A stretch of 64,000 nucleotides of DNA from Kingdonia uniflora (lineage: Eukaryota; Streptophyta; Magnoliopsida; Ranunculales; Circaeasteraceae). Both the position numbers and the translations under genes were made by a program. Below are positions 22,011 to 32,714 of the stretch, piece after piece. The notes under the pieces were generated by a model. That model saw only the letters and a program-made list of their open reading frames with translations, was not told the origin of the DNA and ran no database searches. Position 1 is the stretch's first letter, and each line of letters begins with the position of its first letter. The DNA lies in assembly GCA_014058105.1 (NCBI GenBank), contig JACGCM010000786.1, positions 682,001 through 746,000 on the forward strand, written 5' to 3'.

Positions 22011-22395
22011 TTAGCACTTATAAAACAAACACCCCTTAAGTTTTTAAAACCAACGAACACTACATAGTACACCAATGGGAACATCTATGTATTTGACATG
22101 CATCGAAACACCATACCGAATAACATAAATGAGAAAAATTCACCATAAGAAGATTATTAGCATTTGAAATCATTTCCCATAAAGATCTAATACACATCAG
22201 CGAAAAAAGTCCCCCAATGAAGAATATTAGCATTTGATATCAATGACAATAAAGATGTAATCAACAATAGAATCTATGTCAGTAAATCTTGATAGTATAC
22301 ATAGTATGGTAGAAAGACCAAAACCTATGCAAATGTTTCATATTCTGGATCATCCTCATCCCTGAAATTTTGTTGTGCAATTGTTGGGTATAAAT
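22011..22395 (+). repeat. 385-bp tandem duplication, copy 1
   Basis: The unit begins TTAGCACTTATAAAACAAACACCCC and is repeated from 22396. Copy 1 carries the uninterrupted site CGAATAACATAAATG, the empty form of the site where copy 2 holds a copia insertion. No coding potential is seen. Confidence 0.88.
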
Positions 22396-22511
22396 TTAAC
22401 ACTTATAAAACAAACACCCCTTAAGTTTTTGAAACCAACGAACAATACATAGTACACCAATGGGAACATCTATGTATTTGACATGCATTGGAACACCATA
22501 CCGAATAACAT
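22396..22511 (+). repeat. 385-bp tandem duplication, copy 2, left part
   Basis: It matches 22011-22126 nearly base for base and ends in AACAT (22507-22511), the target duplication of the copia element. The unit resumes at 26238. Confidence 0.88.
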
Positions 22512-22686
22512 TGTAGGACTTAGTCATAATACATAGGACTTAGTCCTAGTATGTTCAGCTTTCTCTGTGAATGTGTTATAGCAATCCATCTATTGTAGGG
22601 ATACAAACTGTTACAATCCATGTATAAATATCTGCAAAGTCTAAATGATATAACCATCTTTCTCTAAACTATAATCTCGATCTACA
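22512..22686 (+). repeat. 5' LTR of the copia element
   Basis: This 175-bp LTR contains a TATA-like GTATAAATATC and differs from the 3' LTR at about ten positions plus a CGAT insertion near its end. That divergence suggests an insertion that is not recent. Confidence 0.95.
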
Positions 22687-22701
22687 TGGTATCAGAGCTT
22701 T
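22687..22701 (+). other. primer-binding site (initiator Met tRNA type)
   Basis: TGGTATCAGAGCTTT immediately after the LTR matches the standard plant copia site complementary to the 3' end of initiator methionine tRNA. Confidence 0.92.
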
Positions 22702-22753
22702 GAGATTTTCATTCTCTGATTTTCATCTCTCCTTGCAGTAAATTCTTTCCACC

Positions 22754-24990
22754 ATGACTAGTTCAGCTTCTACTTCTGATGTTCCTTCTTCCGCTGCAAA
22801 AACCATTGATGCATCTCATCCTCTTCACCTACACCATTCAGATCAGCCAGGAATTCCCTTAGTCTCTCAGCCACTCACTGGTGCTAACTATAATGCATGG
22901 AGCAGGAACATTCTCACAGCCTTAAGCGCCAAGAACAAACTCAGCTTGCTCGACGACACTGTGACAAAACCAGCTTCGTCTTCGCCTGATCTTACTGCAT
23001 GGCAGAGATGTAATGCAATGGTCAAAGCATAGATATTAGGATCACTCTCACCTGAAATTCAGATGAGCGTCGTATACGTTGCTGATGTCGCCAGTGTTTG
23101 GTCGGAACTTCGTGATCGTTTCTCCCAGTCAAATGCACCACAAATTTACCAACTGCGAAGAGAAATTGCTCTCTGCACCCAGGAAGGCTCCTCTGTTACA
23201 AATTACTTCACATGCCTCAAATCTCTTTGGGATGAACTAGCCTCTCAAATCAAGCTGTCGGCATATACGTGTGGCTGTCTCAAAACCTTCAACTCCTACT
23301 TTTCTAAGGAATAGTTGAATCAATTCCTAATGGGGCATTCTGAATCCTTTAATTCAACACGTTGCCAGATACTCCTCATGGACCCACTGCCGAACATTAA
23401 TCGAGCCTACTCCCTTCTCACTTCGGAAGAACAACAACGCCTCATCTTGGAATCTCAATCTGGTGCTCCACCGGAAACCATGCCCATGGCAGCTTCCCGA
23501 CACTTTTCTTCTCGTCCGTCTGCGAGTTCCCTCTCGGCTCCTCATAACAATGGTGCTTCGGGTTCGACTCCAAAAAAGGACAAAGGCAAACCCTTCTGTA
23601 ATCATTGCAATGAGCATGGTCACTACATCGAGCGTTGTTATAAGCTACATGGTTATCCGACAGACCATAAGCTTGCTAAGAAAGCTAATGTTTATTCTTC
23701 TGATCAAAATAGTTCTAGTCTTACCACTAAGCAGGTTAGCCAACTGCTGCAACTTCTCAAAATTGGTAATCCTAATGCCAGTGTCAATATGGCAGGTAAA
23801 TCTATCACTTTGCAAACTGATTCTTACTCTATATCATGGGTTGTAGATACATGAGCTACTGACCATATGGTTCCCAACCCCTCACTCTTGGAAAACTACA
23901 AATTTGTCTCCTTTCCTTTATCTGTCCAGTTACCAAATGGATCCTTTGCTACTGTAACCCATATTGGGGATATTCCTTTATCTCGGGATCTAATCTTACA
24001 TGGTGCTTTAGTTGTACCATCCTTTAGTTTTCATCTCATCTCTGTTAGCAAATTGGTTGTCTATCTAAAATGCTCTGCTCACTTCTATCCTACTTTATTT
24101 TATTTTCAGGAGTTGCTAACGAAGAGGACGATTGGAGTGGGTAAACTACGTGGAGGTCTTTATATCTACAATAAGCAACCTCCTAGAATCATTGCTGCAT
24201 TTGTTTCCCTTTCATTTGACTTATGGCATCGTCGCCTAGGTCATGCCTCACCTAAGCGCCTTAGTTTCTTTCCGGCAAATGTTATTTCTATTGTTAAAAA
24301 TAATGATCATGTTTGTGATATCTACCCTATGGCAAAACAATCAAGATTGCCTTTTCCAATTCGTCAATATAAATCCTCTTCAATTTTTGATATTATTCAC
24401 TGTGACGTTTGGGGCGGATACAATACCGATCCTCTTTCTGGAGCTCATTATTTTTTAACTATAGTTGACGATTACTCACGGTTTACTTGGGTTTATTTAC
24501 TTAAGCATAAATCTGATGTAAAATCAATCATGCATGTGTTCTTTAAGTTCATTCTAACACAGTTCAATGCTCAAATAAAATGTGTACAATCGGACAATGG
24601 GACTGAGTTCATGTGCCGCTCATCCTACTTTGCCTCTCAAGGTGTTCATCATCGCACCTCTTGTGTGACCACTCCTCAGCAAAATGGTGTGGCCGAGAGG
24701 AAACATAGGGACCTCCTAAATACTAGTAGGGCACTTCGTTTCCAAGCCTCACTTCCAATAAAAGTATGGGGAGAGTGTATCCTCACCTCCACATACCTCA
24801 AAACCGATTCCCCTCTAAATCAAGTAACAACCTCACGCCTTTTGAATAACTTTATGGGCGTCAACCCAACCTATCTTATTTACGGGTTTTTGGTTGTCTT
24901 TGTTTTGGAGCTACTCTAGCTCACAATAGAGATAAATTTGATGCTCGGGCTGTCAAGCATATCTTTTTAGGGTATTCCTCCACTCAAAAA
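22754..24990 (+). pseudogene. copia gag-protease-integrase, three in-frame nonsense codons
   Basis: Frame 2 stays open apart from TAG at 23030-23032 (normally a Trp), TAG at 23312-23314 and TGA at 23852-23854. Gag has the LVSQPLTGANYNAWSR block and a CCHC zinc knuckle (CNHCNEHGHYIERC). The third stop falls inside the protease DTGAT motif at the catalytic-loop Gly codon. Integrase follows with LWHRRLGH, DDYSRFTW and QSDNGTEF, and the glutamate of QQNGVAERKHR. After 24919 the frame is lost and the sequence decays into a deletion near 25000. Confidence 0.9.
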
Positions 24991-25050
24991 GTTACAAAAT
25001 CTTCAACCTAACCACAAACAAATTATCAGTCAGTCGGGACGTCAAATTTA

Positions 25051-26059
25051 TTGAAAACGCATTCCTTTTTTCCACTTCAAACACAGTTATTCCAACACAC
25101 CCAAACTCAACCGTTGTATGTCGATGATATGATTGTTGGAGGTACCAATCCAAAAGTGATCAAAAGACTAAAAGTATTTCTCAATAATCGTTTTCGCATC
25201 AAATACCTTGGTGACTTTAAATTTTTCTTAGGTATTGAGGTCACCAAATCATCTCAAGGCATTTGTTTGTCACAACGAAAATATACTCTTGAGATCCTTC
25301 AAAATATGGGAATGCTTAACAGCAAACCCGTTAGCACTCCTTTGGATCCAAACCTTCAACTTTCCAAGCATGAAGGAGATGTGTTGCAGGATCCCACAGC
25401 CTACAGGCGCCTTATTGGTCGTTTGTTATATCTCACAGTAACCTTCTCCTTGAACTTGCTTAGTCAATTTGTTAGCAAACCAAGAACTTCTCACCTCACG
25501 GCAGCTATGCACATTTTGAAATACCTGAAGCTCTCTCCCGGTCAAGGTATCCTTCTTCCTTCAAGTAACTCTCTTGAGTTAAAGCATGTATTGTGACTCT
25601 GATTGGGCCAGTTGCGTGGATACACGAAGGTCTACCACTGGTTTCGTATGTTTTCTTGGTTCAACCCCAATCTGTTGGAAATCCAAGAAGCAACCTACTG
25701 TTTCTAGGTCCTCTGCAGAGGCAGAGTATAGAGCAATGGTTGTTGCGTGCTCTGAGTTAGTTTGGCTGCGGTATCTTCTCAAATACTTCAAAATCAATAC
25801 AAAAAGGCCAAGTACTTTGTATTGTGATAACCAAGCAGCTTTTCACATTGCCTCAAATCCTGTATTTCATGAAAGAACAAAGCATATCGAAATAGACTGT
25901 CACTTCATTAGAGAGAAGATTCTATCAAAGGAAGTTCAAACATCTCATATCAAATCACACCTACAACTGGCCGACATCTTCACCAAATCTGTTAGTAAGT
26001 CTTTATTTGCTAGTCTTCTTAGCAAGTTGGGAGTTCTAGATATCCACTCTCCAACTTGA
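25051..26059 (+). pseudogene. copia RT C-terminal half and RNase H
   Basis: The reading resumes with the RT catalytic motif YVDDMIVGG and continues through LGDFKFFLGIEV and LSQRKYTLEIL. The RT fingers and palm N-terminus (RYKARLVAKG, LKQAPRAW) are missing, so RT cannot be active. A frameshift near 25585 leads into RNase H ([45 protein letters not shown]) with its catalytic D, E and D still visible, ending at 26059. Confidence 0.9.
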
Positions 26060-26066
26060 GGGGGAG

Positions 26067-26237
26067 TGTAGGACTTATTCATAATACATAGGACTTAGTC
26101 CTAGTATGTTCAGCTTTCTCTGCGAATGTGTTATAGCAATCTCTCTATTGTTGGGATACAAACTGTAACAACCTATGTATAAATATCTGTAAAGTTTAAA
26201 TGATATAACCATCTTTCTCTAAACTATAATCTCTACA
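26067..26237 (+). repeat. 3' LTR of the copia element
   Basis: 171 bp, matching the 5' LTR end to end. It is preceded by the purine tract GAGGGGGAG (26058-26066) and followed by the target duplicate AACAT (26238-26242). Confidence 0.95.
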
Positions 26238-26455
26238 AACATAAATGGGAAAAATTCACCAAAAGAAAATTATTAGCGTTTGAAATCATTGCCCATAAAG
26301 ATCTAATACACATTGGCGAAAAAAGCCCCCCAATGAAGAATATTAGCATTTGATATCAATGCTATAAAGATGTAATCAACAATAGAATCTATGTCAGTAA
26401 ATCTTGATAGCGTACACGATATGGTAGAAGGACCAAAACCCATGCAAATGCTTCC
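26238..26455 (+). repeat. 385-bp tandem duplication, copy 2, right part
   Basis: It resumes the unit exactly where 22511 stopped (AACATAAATG) and matches copy 1 to about GCAAATGCTT. Past 26455 the two copies part. Confidence 0.85.
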
Positions 26456-27307
26456 ATGAAGAGTCTATGGGACAGCACTTATTAGCCAAACCAAACAGAT
26501 GACACAAATAATACTTACAGAAAACAATTGTGGCCTCCATGAAGAGTCCATCAGTCCATGAACAATTACCAGAGTCAAAACAGAAGAATCACTATCGTTA
26601 AGTCATAGCAGATTGTGTGACTGAAACAGAACTGGTTGAGAATCACTCCCATTTCTCACAACAGATTGTGACAGAACTTCAAACTTGGGCCATGTTACTA
26701 CTACAATGGAGCCTAAAAGACTCGGCTTTAATACAACATTTAATATTTTAATGCACAAACATTAGTACAATATTTGTTAAATTCGACACATGCCTGGGCT
26801 GAACATCAGTTTACCAGATATGCACAACTGCATAAACCCCAAAGGCCAAAACCTCTCTCTTCTATCCTCCATACTTTCTAAACAACTAAATTGCATCAAA
26901 TGCATATCGATACTGTTGAGATATAAGATCATGGGGCTACTCCTCTCATTGCCACTTAGTTTTGAGATGGAACCTTCAGTTCTAATAGACACGTCTGACC
27001 AAAAGCGTGCAATTATATTAGAGTGTGCAATCCATAACTCAAAATAAGAACTCTTTCTAGTACGATATATCAACAAAAAAAGTCCTTTTCTATCCTTTTT
27101 TCCAGCTAAAAATCTTATATTACAATTGCATTAGATGTTCCGCATTAACCCCAAATCAAGAAAAACTGATTGAAATAGGTATAAACTCGTTATTATCATC
27201 ATATATATACTTACGCTAAATTATATACAAAGTTGTCCTCACTACATACATTTATAATGCGCTTAAAAATTGGTCAAGAAGAAAACTCATACCAACCATA
27301 ATTATCA
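26456..27307 (-). other. 3' flank of the ELO-like gene
   Basis: No supported gene. The part nearest the ELO stop (27160-27307) matches 17030-17212, so it was duplicated together with the ELO 3' end. The rest is AT-rich and unremarkable. Confidence 0.45.
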
Positions 27308-28216
27308 TCAAGCATCCTTCTCTTTAATTATATCAACTAATTCCCTCTCTAACTTCGAAAACGACTTCCGATCATCTTCTCCAACAACACCTTTTCTCTT
27401 CCCAAAATGCATCTTCACATAAAAATTCAGCATGAGCAACAAAATCGCCCCATTGAGCACGGAATTAAACACCCACGACCCAAACCCATTACACCCACCT
27501 TTCAAAAAATGCAACGCCAAGACCCCAATGTGGCAAACCAAATTACACCCCAACAACAATATCTGACAATTCACAACAAACATCAAACACGGGTTACCCG
27601 GTAACCCAACCCCGATCCAGAACCTATACGCGTAAACCAAACTATAAACCATAGTTGTCAACAATATAGCCACCACTTGAAATGACTGCGAGAACTCGAG
27701 CCAAAGAAACGACATACAAATGAGTATACTTTGATTAAATATCCGAAAGAACGTGAGCTTACGATGTCGTAATATGGTAAAAAATGTACGAAACAAGTGT
27801 AGGAACCGGGTTAGGTAAAAAACATATGACCAAAAGAATACTCGACCCGAGGGTCGAGTACCAAGTGGGAAACATAAGAACCATTGGAGTGGTGTTTTGG
27901 ATCGGATCCAGAACCAACGGGTGTCGCGGATCTCAGCAGCAGAGGAGAATAGAATACCTACGAATATTAGTAGTGATATTAAGGCCATGATCAAGCTGTG
28001 TAGAGCTGGGATTAAACCAAGTGGAACGGGTCGACGACGACGAAATATCGATAATACGAAATGAAGGAAGAGGGAGAGGAGAATATATGAGGATATGGAG
28101 GCGAAGAGGAAAAACCAAGTGGAGAACCATGATTGAGTTGGACTCCATTGGAAACCAACTATGGAAGGGTGTTCTGCTAGCCAATACTTCATTGACTGTA
28201 TCATGTTTATCATCAT
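27308..28216 (-). CDS. ELO-like (GNS1/SUR4) membrane protein, HOS3-type
   Basis: This 302-aa single-exon protein is of the plant ELO-like family (fatty-acid elongase condensing-enzyme relatives in the ER). Several hydrophobic helices are visible, and the block FFWSYVFYLTRFLHLFRTFFTI is followed by SFLWLEFSQSFQ and YRFWIG, typical of plant HOS3-type ELO proteins. The canonical HxxHH box is replaced at the equivalent place (FFRIFNQ), so the classic elongase centre is not evident. The basic C-terminus (HFGKRKG) could be a cytosolic tail. I start at the first ATG (28216), giving MMINMIQSMKYWLAEHPS; the true start may be either downstream Met. No lesion is seen. A degenerate partial copy lies at 17030-17526. 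Confidence 0.82.
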   Translation of the reverse strand: MMINMIQSMKYWLAEHPSIVGFQWSPTQSWFSTWFFLFASISSYILLSLFLHFVLSIFRRRRPVPLGLIPALHSLIMALISLLIFVGILFSSAAEIRDTRWFWIRSKTPLQWFLCFPLGTRPSGRVFFWSYVFYLTRFLHLFRTFFTILRHRKLTFFRIFNQSILICMSFLWLEFSQSFQVVAILLTTMVYSLVYAYRFWIGVGLPGNPCLMFVVNCQILLLGCNLVCHIGVLALHFLKGGCNGFGSWVFNSVLNGAILLLMLNFYVKMHFGKRKGVVGEDDRKSFSKLERELVDIIKEKDA

Positions 28217-28357
28217 CAAAACTATGGAAACTAGCAAGGTGTGAAGGTCTCTCTATTAGCAACAAATGAGATTGTATTTGAGAGAAGAAAACGAGAGTAG
28301 TTGTGTTGTTTGTTTGTGAATAACAAGAATTCGTGGGTTTTAAGGGAAGTCTGCTCA

Positions 28358-28371
28358 CGAATATATATTTG
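28358..28371 (-). promoter_or_regulatory. probable TATA box of the ELO-like gene
   Basis: On the minus strand AAATATATATTCG lies about 145 bases upstream of the chosen ATG, leaving a leader of roughly 110 nt. Composition and distance fit a plant core promoter. Confidence 0.45.
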
Positions 28372-28589
28372 TAAAAGTTTCAAAAAGGATTCGTTCTTAT
28401 TTTTATTTATTTTTATTATGGGTTTGACCCGGAGATGAGCGTTGTTTGAAGTTCACACGTTTATTAGTAACAAATATCTTATTTTTTGTGAAATGTATGC
28501 ATAATTGCATGGGTCCCGTATGTATATATTATATTATTTGTGTGTGAAACATGTGGAGTAACTAATTCAGGGCGGACCGACATTGTAAT

Positions 28590-28890
28590 AGCACCTCCAA
28601 ACCGAAGAGTATATACGATTCCGATTTACAGGTATTTCAGAATCGTATACTGTTTTCGTCTAACAAAGAATTACAATTTTAAAAGTTGTGATAGGAGAGA
28701 GAGATGTTAGCTGTAATTAAAAGTTGTTGGGCGCTGAACGATTCAACACCTAAGTCTTATCAAGTTTTGCATACTTTTGGAGGGGTATTGGGGGGTGAGT
28801 AAAATTTAACCCCATATCCCTATTGAATGAGTTTTTTTTTGCAAAAGTAAGTAAAATTTTTAACAACATACTCTTTTGTCGGAGGTGCTC
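28590..28890. mobile_element. diverged PIF/Harbinger-type MITE
   Basis: Ends AGCACCTCCAAACCGAAGAGTAT and, inverted, GAGCACCTCCGACAAAAGAGTAT form terminal repeats. Inside, TTTGGAGGGGTATTGGGGG resembles the interior of 6991-7370 and 63612-63996. The target duplication is not clear. Confidence 0.65.
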
Positions 28891-30514
28891 CAACTGTAAG
28901 ATTTTTTGGATTCGATTAAATTTCTTTGTTGATAGACGTGGTGACCAAAAGTAATAAAATGGTCAACTCCCCGCGATAGGCGTAGTCAACTAAGTTGCTT
29001 GATTTCTCGGTCAAGTTTTTGACTTAGACTTATTTCATTCTAGACTTCCTGAAGATCATATAGTTTATTATTTGTTGGACATTGTCATAACATTAAACAT
29101 TAAACATTGTAGACTTTCTTTAGAATTTGTGTAAAAGATGTGATTTTATAATTTACAAGAATACATTTTGATTCAAATTAAGCAGCTGAAGCGAGATGTC
29201 ACAGTATAGCCACACAATTTACAAGGGGCCATCATTTATTTGATGGACTTTAATGGTAGTAGCTGGTCTGTCAACTTAGCCTAACAAATTTCTACCTTCT
29301 TCATATCAGCTCTCTAAATATAATGGATGACATCTTTTACGAAAATATCTCTGTAGATTACATATGAATAATCACCGACCCTGTGTTTTATAAATTATCA
29401 GCGAAGATTTTTTTTTATCGTATTCAAGACAATAAGGTAAGCTTGATGGCTGACCCTTTCATACAAGGAAGTTAAATGTCATTATACTTATAATGTTGTT
29501 ATTAATAACAAGTTGGTTCATCCACTTTCAGTATTAATATTATCCTCGTATATTATTTTAATATATATACGTCATATAAAATTTATTGTGTAAATATCAT
29601 GTTATGCTAAAACAGTTTTTGTAACATATTCTATGGGCAACAGGCTCACTATCGTTAAGATAGCGATCCAATTGATTAAAACATTTTTTGCAGATCGCTA
29701 TCGCTCAAATAATGCTCTGATTCATAAAATCAATGCTATCTGTAGCAAATTTGTTGTAGTCAGGGTTGTCAGTTGGCCCACACTTTAACTATTTGTTTAA
29801 TTATGTTATTGTTTTTGTGTGCCGCACAAAATAATCTAAAAATATAATTTAATAATAATAAATAAAATAAAATAAAGAGTTTTGCACCAATTCAATTGGC
29901 GTGTTTTTTTTTAATATTTTATTTAAAATAATAATAAATAAATAAAAATTTGACATACATCCCCACCCTGAAGAAGATCACTTTTATACCCCTCGCTACA
30001 TGTCATATTTTTCTTGATTTTAAGCCTACGTGACTCGCTAACTTAGCCAGCCTGCTGCCGATGCTTTTACTAGCATTTTTTTTTAAAATAATAAAAGGCT
30101 AAGAAAGTGACAAGCAAGAGAAGAGATCCCAAGCTTAAGCATGGAAAAGTCAGATGAATTGTTTTACATAAATTCTGATTTACCCTGCAATCTATTATAA
30201 TCATTCAATAACAACGGGGAAAATCAGAACTTATGAAGGCACTCGATCCCCAGTCCATTATTTGCTAAAATCAGATACGTTTCAAGCAAATCAGATATGT
30301 TTTTGATAAAAACAAATATTTCAGGGTATGAAGAGATCAGGAGTTTCAATGATATATGCCTTCGTATAAATGAAGGAAATTTATAGATAATATTACCATT
30401 TGACTGAGTGATAAGCTACATAAGCCTTTTACCAAAGCGGAACATATATTTGCTACAACTTGTAGGTAACCCATGCAGAAAGATCTCAATAGGCACTAAA
30501 CTATCAATCTATAA
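28891..30514. other. intergenic, no recognisable gene
   Basis: About 1.6 kb of AT-rich sequence with no protein-like ORF. No clear repeat structure is visible beyond short A/T runs. Confidence 0.4.
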
Positions 30515-31135
30515 GAGCATCCACAACAGTTGAGTGGGTGGATTCGCCCAAAACCAGGGTGAATCCAATCCACCCCAAATCCACCCACAACAGTTGTGTA
30601 AAAAAACCAAGGTGAATTTGCCAAACGCAGTTTTGAACCGCGCACAAGAACCAACGTCCCAGATATGTCTACGTGGCAACATCTCAGCCTTCCAACTCTC
30701 AACGCACTTCTAAACCGCGCGGTAAGTTCATGCCAATAAGAAAATGACACGTATTTTAATCTTGAACGTTGTTTCTACGCGCAGTTCTGAAGTGAGGGTA
30801 ATGGGAGCCACTGGATTGTTGACACGTGTCTACGCGTAGTTCTGAAGTGAGGGGTAATGAGAGCCACTGGATTATTGACACGTGACAACATCCTAGTGGT
30901 GAATAGGCTACGCGCGATTCAGAAGGGCGCGACATGGCTACGCGCGGTTCAGAAGGGCACGATATAAATTCACCCAAAATCTACCCACAGGGTGGAGAAT
31001 CCATCCTCAGGGTGAATTTTGTGTATGCCACGTCACTGATTTAACTAACTGCTGGGAAGCATTTGGGGTGGATTTGAGGGTGAATTTGAAATTAACCCTG
31101 CCACGTCAGAATTGACCTAGTTGTTGTGAATGCTC
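30515..31135. mobile_element. MITE with GAGCATCCACAACAGT ends
   Basis: The left end GAGCATCCACAACAGTTG and right end, inverted, GAGCATTCACAACAACTAG form terminal repeats. Flanks are TAA (30512-30514) and CAA (31136-31138), a near-match to a 3-bp PIF/Harbinger target duplication. Inside are two local tandem duplications: a unit of about 58 bp (CTACGCG-AGTTCTGAAGTGAGG, from about 30775) and a unit of about 31 bp (GGCTACGCGCG-TTCAGAAGGG, from about 30906). Confidence 0.72.
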
Positions 31136-31389
31136 CAATGGATGGCTGGTGGCCTGGGACAACATCATCCTATCAAACTCTCGGCAACCTGGAACTTTGG
31201 CAAGAGGTAATAAGCTTTTAAGATAACATGGGCGATATGATATCTGCAGATCACTTGGAGCAGGGTCTCCAATGGTAGAACATGTTTACATTTCAAAATG
31301 TCAGCTTAAAATCCAGAGTGAGAAAGAATAGAAAAAAGGTGTAAAACATTTATACTTAGACCCGACAGTTACGGGATGGGAGTTTGCAT

Positions 31390-31585
31390 GTATAACAGCA
31401 GTGGTATAAACTACCAGGGCCGGCCCTTGTAGTTGGAAGGCCATGTGCATAAATGTATAACAACAATGGTATAAACTACCAGGGCCGGCCCTTGTAGTTG
31501 GAAGGCCATGTGCATAAATGTATAACAACAATGGTATAAACTACCAGGGCCAGCCCTTGTAGTTGGAAGGCCCTGTGCATAAATT
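31390..31585 (+). repeat. tandem repeat, three units of 65 bp
   Basis: The unit contains GGTATAAACTACCAGGGCC followed by GGCCCTTGTAGTTGGAAGG, and recurs at 31403, 31468 and 31533. It includes the palindrome GGGCCGGCCC. ORFs on the minus strand here are only the repeat read through. Confidence 0.92.
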
Positions 31586-31607
31586 AAAATGGGGCCTAAA
31601 CTTTTTT

Positions 31608-31671
31608 GTTGTAAGGACTTGAACCTTAGCTCCTTACAAGTTAGGAGAAGTATCAACCAACTAAGCTAAAG
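31608..31671 (-). other. tRNA-like relic (SINE-type or dead tRNA)
   Basis: On the minus strand TAGCTTAGTTGG matches a Pol III A box and GGTTCAAGTCC a B box, at tRNA spacing. A 5-bp T stem (TAAGG/CCTTA) with the TTCAAGT loop is perfect, and an anticodon-like arm (CTCCT...AGGAG) lies between. The acceptor stem does not pair, so it is not a working tRNA. It sits beside the 65-bp repeat and may be part of one repetitive unit. Confidence 0.55.
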
Positions 31672-31892
31672 TCAATTATATGTAGCATAAATATATATTC
31701 TTTTAGGGCTTAAGAATTTTTTTAAATTTTTTTTAGGCCCTTTTTCTTTTGGTCCCTGTGCGTCGCACATGTCGCACACCCCCATGACCGAGCCTGCTAC
31801 CAACAACTCGGGATGCTCATAAGATCTAGATAACATTGCACAAAGTTTTGAGAAGTACAGAATAAGTGTGGATTACCAGGGTAATAACAGAG

Positions 31893-32613
31893 TTAACTCT
31901 GACTAGATAAGCAATCAATATCAGCTCCGACCTCAACAATCTTCACATCTTTGGAACCCTTTGCAACTCTGGCAATGCTCTCAACATCAAAGTCCAAGGC
32001 TATTTTCTTCATAGGGGTTTTTAGATATAACCTCCAAAGTTTCCTGGTATATTAGACTTAAGTCCCACGGATTGCCAAATATTAGTGATACTTCATGGTT
32101 TTGCAATTTTGACCAAGTTAACTGCAATTGACCCAGTTCAATTCTATTTATTTAACGTTAAAATAAATAGAACTGAACTGGGTCAATTGCAGTTGACTTG
32201 GTCAAAACTGCAAAATTAGGGGGTATGCCAAATATTTGGAAAACTGTGGGACTTAAGTCTAATATACCAGGAAACTTCGGGGGTTATATCTAGAAAACCC
32301 GTAACATAAATAGCTTTTATTTAACACAGGAAGCTAACTTGAAAAATTCTTGGGGAAATATACTTGTTAACACCGTTTGATCAAGTATATCATTAGCTCC
32401 TTTGTTGCACCTGCATCAACATTCTTCAAGAACAAATTTAAGTCAAAAGATGATCTATAGCTAATGTTTTAATTTAAACAAAAGAACATCAAGATAATGA
32501 AGAGTAAATCATACTTACCAGTCATATTGAGTATAATAGTGGTGGTCAAATGTAGTCTAGTGCTGACGAACTTTATCTTCAACAGTCACAAGCTTCTCTT
32601 CACCGAGGTTGCC
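31893..32613 (-). pseudogene. exon-like relics of an unidentified gene, interrupted by a foldback element
   Basis: Three minus-strand pieces look coding. About 32613-32525 reads GNLGEEKLVTVEDKVRQH, then a stop, and ends at a good donor (ACTG|GTAAGT). About 32412-32376 begins after a GATGCAG acceptor and reads KELMIYLIKR. 32012-31893 reads IALDFDVESIARVAKG, SKDVKIVEVGADIDCL, then TAA. The foldback element at 32015-32300 abuts the third piece. I cannot name the gene. The pieces may not all belong together. Confidence 0.35.
32015..32300. mobile_element. foldback MITE, near-complete hairpin of about 285 bp
   Basis: The outer 130 bp on each side are inverted copies: left GGGTTTTTAGATATAACC and, inverted right, GGGTTTTCTAGATATAACC, continuing through TTTCCTGGTATATTAGACTT and AACTGCAATTGACCCAGTTC. 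The centre is TTATTTAACGTTAAAATAA near 32155. If transcribed, it would fold into one long hairpin. The target duplication is unclear. Confidence 0.85.
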
Positions 32614-32714
32614 CTTTTATAAACAAGTAAAGAAATCATTCCGGCCAAAGTTACCACGGACCCGCCCACCTTGAGATCCACCCGTCTCTAAGCCTTTTGT
32701 GTGTGTGTGTGGGT
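32301..32714. other. flank left of the nested PIF element
   Basis: Apart from the exon-like pieces noted separately, there is only a GT microsatellite (about 32697-32711). No other gene is visible. Confidence 0.4.

Larger units (their letters stand above)
22512..26237 (+). mobile_element. complete but defective Ty1/copia element, TSD AACAT
   Basis: LTRs at 22512-22686 and 26067-26237 start TGTAGGACTT and end CTACA. A primer-binding site TGGTATCAGAGC (initiator Met tRNA type) directly follows the 5' LTR, and a GAGGGGGAG tract directly precedes the 3' LTR. AACAT flanks both sides. At 3.7 kb it is about 1 kb shorter than typical copia elements because the integrase C-terminus and the first half of RT are deleted. 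Only nonsense changes break the gag-integrase frame. Confidence 0.96.

Noticed and set aside
31301..31656. Minus-strand ORFs with a repeated peptide
   Set aside because: They are the 65-bp tandem repeat read through (65 is not a multiple of 3, so the frame changes each unit); no protein family.
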